Positions 57,077-64,000 of a DNA stretch of 64,000 bases are shown one piece after another. Under the pieces are notes generated by a model, which saw only the letters and a list, made by a program, of their open reading frames with translations, had not been told where the DNA came from and did no database searches. The stretch comes from Valencia hispanica. Its lineage: Eukaryota > Chordata > Actinopteri > Cyprinodontiformes > Valenciidae. Within the stretch, counting starts at the first letter, position 1; each line of letters starts with the position of its first letter. The translations under genes and the position numbers were made by a program. The DNA is taken from NCBI GenBank assembly GCA_963556495.2, contig OY747712.1, positions 29,966,235 to 30,030,234 of the forward strand, given 5' to 3'.

Positions 57077-58839
57077 CTACTTCAAATCTGGTTATGTTCT
57101 ACCTGCATAAAATACAAATACTTGGTATTTATTACCTGGTAATCAGGACTGTAGTTCGAGATACAACAGGAATTGAGGTTGTGACACATTTCCTTTATTT
57201 TCTCAGGTTTATACCTCCTAACCTTTTTTTTCTTCCCAAAACGTCATTATACATGGCAAGATTACATCAGAGAAGCCAAGAAGTCCTCAAGTCAAATTAT
57301 TTAGTTAGAACAGAAGAGAGTTACACTTCTTATTCTTTGTTCTCAAAGATATTTAACGTCTTCAGAATTTCTGGCAATGTTTCTTATACAGCTGGAAGAA
57401 AATCTGCCCAGCCTTGTTTTGTCCACCTGTTCTTGGCACTTTTCAGTGTACACACAGGCCAGCATGGCTAGCCCGACCAATTTGTGAGTAAGAACCCCCA
57501 CTGAGTTGCCAACTTTCTAATAGAAACACTATAAACTGTTTCTGCAATTTGAGCTACATTAAATCTTATATTGGATTGGACAATGTTAAACAGCCATTCC
57601 TCCCTATGTGCATTGTTGTGCTCCGACAGCTGATTAGTCTTCTGCCGGTTCACTGGTTTTCCCTGCTTAAACAACTGTGATAGTTCCTAACTCTTATAGT
57701 CAGGGAAGTTTGCACAAAGGCTGTGGTTTTTGGAGATGCTTTGACCCTGAAGTATATCCATCACAATCTTGGCCTTGTCAAAGTTGGTCCAATCCTACAC
57801 TTATCCATTTTTACACTTCTAGCACATAAACTTCAAGGACAGAATCTTCAATGACTGGCTAATATATCCTACTGACAGCTGGGTGCTATAACAACATAAT
57901 CAATGTTTTCCCCTCCACCTTTTAGAGGGCGGTAAATCTTTCTTTTCTATAATGTATAAAAAGTCTTCATAATTTTCCTTCTTTATTATTACTGCAAACC
58001 TTATCAAGCCGATGTATTAATGTTTTACACAAATCAGTGTAATATCCCTTCTATAATTCTCATATCTTATTTAATTTTACTTATTAAGGTTTTACCCACA
58101 ATAATTTTAGTAATAACAGAACAGTATTGTTAGCTCATGTCAATTATAAAATACTAAACCTCTAATTGTTTCAGTCTAATTTCCCTTGTCTAACCTAACT
58201 GCACTCTACTTGTCCTGCTGGTATCTCATTAGAATACCTGTTGGTCTATTACTAAACAGATTAACATCATTGGGAGAGCTATGTCTTTAGCAAAGCCAAA
58301 AATTTACTAACTGCTTATACTTACAACCCACATGTATTTTTGACCCACAATGGTTCATGGAAGACATTTCTAATCAAAATAAAGGCTTGCATACATGTAC
58401 ATAGTCCTTCACAACAGAGTGCTCACCTGCACAAGTAGATTTTCTCTGTAAGAATTGGTTATCTCCACAGGCATAATATCATGCATGCTGAATTTATAGG
58501 CAAAGCGATCAGGCTCTAGGGCTCAAAGGACTGGCTTAGTGCCTCTCTGCACAGCCTCAGCTGCTGTGGCCAGCATACGCTTGTGATTGGCTTGACAGCT
58601 TCATTAAAAAAGAGAAGGTGATTGCTTTCTGTTCCATTCCCGCAGCATGCATGACTAACCAGCCTCAGCTGTCAGTAGGAGGGACCCACTCGAGTTTCTT
58701 TCCATTGGGTTTATGTCAGTTTTAATACAGAGCTCTTATATAAGGATGGCTGTACCTTTTACTGCTATCCTGTTATCTGAGGATTTTAACAAAGAGGTTC
58801 ACTGTGTTTACATGCACACAAAAGAACACAATTATAGGG
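57077..58839. other. Unassigned non-coding DNA
   Basis: No gene seen. 58490-58760 has balanced composition and dense ATTA/CAGCTG-type words, possibly a conserved non-coding block. Confidence 0.4.
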
Positions 58840-59340
58840 AAGCTGTTCTTTGTGAAAGTTATTGTATCCCTTGAACTTTTTTGCATTTTGCCGAACTACA
58901 GTCACAAACTTTAAAGTATTTATGTGATAGACCAACACAAAATAGTGCATCATTGTGAAGTGGAATAAAAGAGTTGAGTGGTTTTCAAAATTTATTTACA
59001 AATAAATATCTGAAAAGCGTGACTCAAATTCAGCCCCTTTAGTTCGATCACCCTGCATAAAAGCCATTGCAACAAATTTCCCATACCTAATCATGTAAGT
59101 AGTAAATAGATTCTATGTTTAATCTCAGTATAATTACAGCTGTTCTGTGAAGGCCTCTGAGGATTCTTAGAGAACAGTAGTAAACAAACACTATCATGAA
59201 GACCAAGGAACTTACCAAATAGATCAGAGTTAAAGTTGTGAAGAAGTTTAGAGGGGGGGATAAGCTATAAAACAACATCACAAGCTTCAATCATTTCTGG
59301 AACACTCTCAGATCCAGGCAGAAGTTGTTACTTAGGTAGG
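58840..59340 (+). mobile_element. Tc1-like element, 5' half with transposase start
   Basis: The leader GTGATAGACCAACACAAAAT, AATCTCAGTATAATTACAGC and GCTGTTCTGTGAAGGCCTC is the conserved 5' region of a widespread fish Tc1 family. The transposase start MKTKELTK*IRVKVVKKFRG follows at 59196 with a stop at codon 9. The rest of the transposase and the right terminus are missing. The same family, reversed, is at 33317-33795. Confidence 0.7.
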
Positions 59341-60957
59341 CAGAGAAGATAAAGTAAATAAGCAAAAAGGATAAGAGGGTACGACTATATCTGGAGAGAG
59401 AAGCTTTTGACAGGACAGCTAAGAGTTGTGTGCTTCGCAGCTCTGGCCAGAAGAAAGCCTTTGTTGAAGGAAAGTTGTAAAAAGTCATGTTAGCAGTTTG
59501 CTTCAGGCTGTGTAGGGTAAGCAGCAAACGTAAAGCACATATTTGCAGATGAGACCAAAGCTGATTATTTTTGGCTTATCTAGCCAGATGGTTTACACGA
59601 AAAAATATTTAGCAATGCTCCTCACCCTGACCATACAATACACATGGTGACATGTGTTGGTAACCGCACCATGCTGTGGTAATGGTTTTCTTTAGCAGAG
59701 GCAGGAAAGCTGATCAGAATAGATGAGAAAATGGAGGAAACAAATTTAGAGCAATCATAAAAAAAACAATGACAAAAATGTACAGTCCATAGATTTAATT
59801 AAAAAGTTTCGTTCAGATTGTATTCCTGGGTATGATTACTTCTTCATAGTATAATGTTGGGTATCTGAGGCAAGGCTTGAACATTGCTGGTCACAGATGC
59901 TCCCCATCCAATTTGACTGAGCTGAGCACATTTTTGATGAAGAATGGGCAAACATTTAAATCACCACATGTGCAAAACTGGTAGCGAGAATACCCCAATG
60001 ACTTCCTGATGTAATTTTAGTGAAGGATGGAACTTTTAGATAAAACAGAGCAATAAATTTTATGCTACCAGAAAATAACCTAAACTTTCAAAACTTTGCT
60101 GCTTTTGCAACTTACAACTCTCCAAGAATTGCTTATTTTCTCAGAAACTGCTTTTAATCGTTTGTCTTTTGTTGTTATGTCAGTACTTTTGGTGCAAGTT
60201 TAGCTGTTGAGCCATATGATGAAATCTAATCTTCATTTTTTTAGCTGCAAAGTTTCACAAAGAAAATCATTTAGCCCTTATCCCTAATATTAAAGCACAG
60301 ATCTAATCTCTGCTTGTTCTAGCATATTCTGACGATCCTGAGAAGTAAGGCCTGTGTTTGAAGAAAAACAAGTTTTATCTTTTTACTAATCATACTGACA
60401 TTCCACAGTTGATTATGTAGTTCTATCTGGCAAAATGCTCCTTATTTCTTCTTTTACAATTTACATTTCTCTAAAGGACTTTTGAATGCTGAGGCTTGTC
60501 TTTGATCATGACAGTCAGCTATCAGCTGAATCTTTTTCAGGGTCCTAGTTTTACTGGAGTGAACTTTTCAACTAGACTAAACCTTAATAGCTGATTAATT
60601 CTGACGAAATATTACTTACAGTTATAGTTTTAGTCTGCAGAATAGAAGATTCATTCTCTTTCACATTAAAATTTTTTGCATATGGATGATTCAGTATTGG
60701 GAGTCTGTGCACATGGTTTCTTGCTGTGACATTTAAACAACAGATAAAGCCAGTTTACTGAAAAAAAGAAAGATTCTAAAAAAAATGATGTTGCTTCCCA
60801 TGGCAGCAAGCTACTAGCATGCATGCTAAACTGTTATTAGAATGACGTTCATTATTTCAACAAACCATTGTTGTCCTAAATACCTGCTATTATGTTCATT
60901 TGGATAATCTACAGGCCACCATGAATGCTAAATGGCCTGCAGTCATAGTTTTTAGGC
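59341..60957. other. Unassigned non-coding DNA
   Basis: AT-rich, with no gene or element ends recognised. Confidence 0.45.
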
Positions 60958-61165
60958 TTATTTATCGCTCAAAGCGATTTTATGGTGCAACTCTCATTCA
61001 CCACTATGCTCACTCAAACATGCTCACACATCAGTGAGCAAATCAGTATGCAATGTGGGGTTCAGTGTCATATTCAAAGTAACCTTTACTTGTGGTAGGG
61101 AGAAGAAAGAATCAAACTCACAACCTCCTGATTGCCAGCTGACTACTCCTTCCACCTTTCCCATA
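60958..61165 (-). mobile_element. tRNA-derived SINE, degenerate
   Basis: On the minus strand: a tRNA-like head with a degraded B box (AGTTTGATTCT), the words GAACCCCACATTGC and GTGAATGAGAG, and a tail AAATCGCTTTGAGCGATAAA that can form a hairpin. The layout fits fish SINEs ending in a LINE-like AAAGCGCTTTGAG tail. Related in design to, but not obviously the same subfamily as, the two other SINEs. Confidence 0.55.
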
Positions 61166-63257
61166 CTGGGACATGTACATGATGTACATGGGCCTGATAT
61201 GTTGAGTGTAGTATCTTCTCTTGTCACTTTCTGTTTACCTTCTGTGCTATATTACTAATCCCCCCACTCACAAAAACAATCATACTATGCAGTCTTTCCT
61301 GGTACCTTAAGCAGTGTATGGTAAGAGGAAGAGGGCTTAATAAAATGTTTTATTTTTACAGCAAAAGAAGAGTTGTCTTAAGAATCAAGAAGTCACATGT
61401 AAGCATGTCTGGCAGTGAAGAGTAGAATACAAATCATCGCATCATGCACAGATCTTAAGAAATCCAAGAAGTGATGAGAAACAAAGTCACTGACATCTAT
61501 CAGTTTGGAAGCTGATATCACCTAATAAAGAAAATCATAAACAGTTGTCCACAAATTTATGAACGAAAGGCATTTGAATTTATTATTTCTAATATAGAGG
61601 TTATGTAGCTAACCCATAGCATCATTTAAAATTCTCAAATTTTGTAAGCAATTACATGGCTTTCCTAATCTCATGTTTCAGACAGTCAGAGAGACAGCTG
61701 CTGAAGTGTTTCATTCTTATCTCTTCTGCCCGCTGCAGTTTCCTCTCTGTCTTTGCTCACTTCTCCTCCATCTTCCTCAAGTTATATGGCTGGCATGTGT
61801 GGTGACAGCGAGTCCTTGGCTCACATTGGCTCTACTTTTCAGAAGATAGAGTATATGCCAAGAATTATCAGAGCAAAGTCTGCACTGACTTTTTGTTTTG
61901 GCAGAAGCCTACCTTTCATTGTGTCATTGCAGCCTAGCCAACAATTTCAGATGGGCTGCTCAGAGTGAAAAGATCCCAATGTCTCACTACATGTGTTTTG
62001 TACGAATTTGTCACAATAACAAATTCCTCCACACTTGAGCCTGAATTTAATACTGTTTTCAACAGAGTACTGCTTGGGTTAGTCAAAACAATTATTTGCA
62101 ATAAGACAGTGACCTCTCTTATTGTGGACTATAGGTTGAACCAGGGTATATACCTATATCGCATACTGCAGCTTAACTGCAAACCCGAACCAACATTGCT
62201 TATAACAATAACATATTGATTCTTTCGTTCTTTTCAATAGGGAAACTTGTTTCCACGTATACAGATTTTCATGATATAAATTGCTGGTTTGAACAAAATC
62301 AATTGTATTCAAAGATTTCAATATGTATTGAAATACAAAGCTATCTGAAAGATATAGTTTATCTATAATGTATGAGTAGGAACAATTTGAGTATATGCAG
62401 TAAATGTATTCTCAGTTTATCAAAAGCCTGGAAAATGTTTTTCTATGCACATAACAAAACTCTAGTTTATTAATTTCCTTATAACAGCAAAAGAGCTGGA
62501 TGGTATCTGCAAAGAACAATGGAATGGCTAGTTTCTTTTTCTATTTAATACAATGAGCACCCCATTGCTCAAAATTATACATTTACACTCATGAAACCTC
62601 TACCTTGGTCTTACTCTCAGTCATTAAGTGAGATTTAAGCAATTACACCTCTGTGTGTGTTTATTTGGTACAGAGTCAATACGCCTTTTCATGAATGTAC
62701 TCCAGTTTGTGGCAATAGTAAGCCTCTTTTCAACAGGGCACTGGCTGATCTGAATATCAAAGCTGAAAATCTTTTCAGATGTGTCCCACACATGTTGTTT
62801 CCCACTGCAGCTTTGACCCGTCTGTTAGGATTCACACACTTCCAAAATTCAAGCTGATGTTGCCAACAGGGAACAAAATCAAAGGCTTCAGCTTGTATGT
62901 AACAGATTGTACGTGTGTGATTTGATTCCTGTTATGGTTCTGTCACAAAATGACCTAAATGAGGAGTGTAAAAGAATGATGAATATTGTAATGATGCAAA
63001 GTACTGTACTAAAGATCTACCACAATGTTTTAAGTAAAGAAGCTGCTGTTTATCGTCTAATCAGACAAAGTATTTATAGGCATAAAATATTACCAAACAT
63101 GTTATATGGTTTAAAACAAAAATATGTATTTATATAAAAAATTCAGATTTTGTTTTTTGTCAATAACCATGTTTATGATGTTTCTGTAGTGTCCCCTTCA
63201 GGTAGTAAATCTGTGTCAATGATGTGTAATATTTCAAATATATTTATGATTCAATAT
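61166..63257. other. Unassigned non-coding DNA
   Basis: No gene recognised. Short frames at 61753-62219 and 62657-63137 have no motif I can name and no splice context that would support exons. Confidence 0.4.
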
Positions 63258-63400
63258 AGAGTCGAGACCAAAGTTATTCATACCCCATGAAAATGTGGCT
63301 TTAATGTATTTTTTTAATTAAAAATTCAATGTTTTAAATTAAACATGTTTCCTTAGATTGGAGGTAATAATAATGGCTTAACGTGGCACAGCCATAGTCT
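63258..63400. mobile_element. Possible Tc1-like terminal fragment
   Basis: GAGACCAAAGTTATTCATAC followed by CCC resembles the terminus of another fish Tc1 family. No partner terminus or transposase was found in the remaining sequence. Confidence 0.3.
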
Positions 63401-63509
63401 GAATCTGATATATGAAAATGTACATGATCAACTAAAAATTAGGGTAATGGAAAAGAGGCCTTCCAACCTCAAAGACTTAGGCATATTGCCCAAGGTAAAT
63501 AATAAAGAA

Positions 63510-63510
<1 letters not shown>

Positions 63511-63540
<30 letters not shown>

Positions 63541-63642
63541 AGATAAGATAAGATAAGATAAGATAAGATAAGATAAGATAAGATAAGATAAGATAAGATA
63601 AGATAAGATAAGATAAGATAAGATAAGATAAGATAAGATAAA
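63511..63642. repeat. (GATAA)n / (TTATC)n pentanucleotide repeat
   Basis: About 26 uninterrupted copies of a 5-bp unit. On the minus strand it directly follows the LINE 3' end at 63641-63696, so it is probably an expanded LINE tail. Apparent proteins of repeated LILSY here are translations of the repeat. Confidence 0.95.
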
Positions 63643-63763
63643 CTTTAATAATCCCCGTGGGGAAATTAAGTTTCGGTACAACCAATCCAAGATCATAAGA
63701 TAAGATAAACTTTAATAATCCCCGTGGGGAAATTAAGTTTCGGTACAACCAATCCAAGATCAT
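63641..63763 (-). mobile_element. LINE 3' end duplicated in tandem (67-bp unit)
   Basis: On the minus strand the unit ends TTAATTTCCCCACGGGGATT and ATTAAAGTTTATCTTATC. The hairpin TTTCCCC-AC-GGGGA matches the layout of the Rex1-like ends at 38076 and 52109, with a different tail repeat. Two copies 67 bp apart (63641-63696, 63708-63763) appear identical and are joined by AAGATAAGATA. Confidence 0.7.
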
Positions 63764-64000
63764 ACAAACAAATAAAAACACCAATGGAAATATACAAAAA
63801 CCTAGTCAACAATTATTAGAAGGGTTTGAGTCCTATGGATAATTCTGACATGCCATTTCTAACAAAAAATACATAAAATAAAACAAAGACATATTTTTTC
63901 CTAAAATGATGTTCATTTTTATGTTATCTATTGGGGGATAGCCATCTTATTTCCTATCAGAAATAAATTTGATCACATTCCTTTGCCATCATCCGATCTA

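Noticed and set aside
61753..62219. Two short adjacent plus-strand frames as possible host exons
   Set aside because: No known motif, no phase-compatible splice sites, and codon content like the AT-rich background.
63511..63642. Regular repeats that might suggest a CRISPR array
   Set aside because: A simple pentanucleotide repeat without spacers, in eukaryotic DNA.
63428..63784. 118-residue frame with repeated LILSY, membrane-like
   Set aside because: Product of the TTATC repeat, not a gene.

Overview
The window looks like teleost fish nuclear DNA. It is AT-rich and long-microsatellite-rich, and it contains the usual fish mix of retroelements and DNA transposons: L2-type LINEs, Rex3/RTE, Rex1-like tails, a Tx1/L1-type LINE, Tc1 relics, hAT-like elements with 8-bp target duplications, and tRNA-derived SINEs. 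I found no host protein-coding gene, tRNA gene or rRNA gene that I can support. Almost every open frame is a decayed transposon ORF, a repeat-encoded peptide or chance. The species cannot be named from this sequence.

Layout. 1-6170: unassigned AT-rich DNA with a (TA)n tract, a short perfect hairpin and a few stretches that look like conserved non-coding sequence. 6180-7080: a CpG-containing, promoter-like patch with a TCTCGCGAGA palindrome, an octamer, an inverted CCAAT, a hAT-type MITE and a 22-bp CRE-centred palindrome. 7481-8825: a hAT-like element with an 8-bp duplication that hosts a second DNA element. 9041-9489: a SINE beside an L2 3' end. 11930-14085: a second hAT-like element with an 8-bp duplication. 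14303-17570: a composite-element fragment, then a candidate LTR with a compact CCAAT/CRE/TATA promoter and a LINE 3' end inside it. 22198-24275: an L2 with two frameshifts. 24777-26233: Rex3, interrupted by a solo LTR. 29168-31847: a third hAT-like element (8-bp duplication, N-terminal transposase-like ORF) hosting another TIR element.

35382-40020 is a nested L2 complex. An old minus-strand L2 is split by a head-to-head pair: a minus L2 of a second subfamily, and a plus-strand Rex3-5'/L2 chimera. The pair is flanked by one shared 8-bp repeat. The same old L2 also carries an unrelated insert with a promoter-like start and a spliced exon. 40951-42717 is a minus-strand Rex3 with a 10-bp duplication. 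44493-54709 is one L1 on the minus strand, from its GGGGACCAAGATGGCGG 5' end to its A-rich tail, with an 11-bp near-perfect duplication. Inside it sit an almost full-length L2 (esterase-type ORF1 plus endonuclease/RT ORF2) and a Rex1-type fragment. 54778-55883 is the best copy of a DNA element present three times in the window; all three carry the same LINE zinc-knuckle fragment and a CRE-octamer-CRE cluster. The rest is unassigned DNA with Tc1, RTE and SINE relics and a (GATAA)n tract.

The elements do not form a pathway. What can be read is an insertion history, in which target-site duplications and nesting give relative ages. The most unusual observations are the head-to-head insertion at 36975-39706, the Rex3/L2 chimera inside it, and the composite DNA transposon with captured LINE and regulatory sequence. 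All family names come from recognition by eye, not from database searches.
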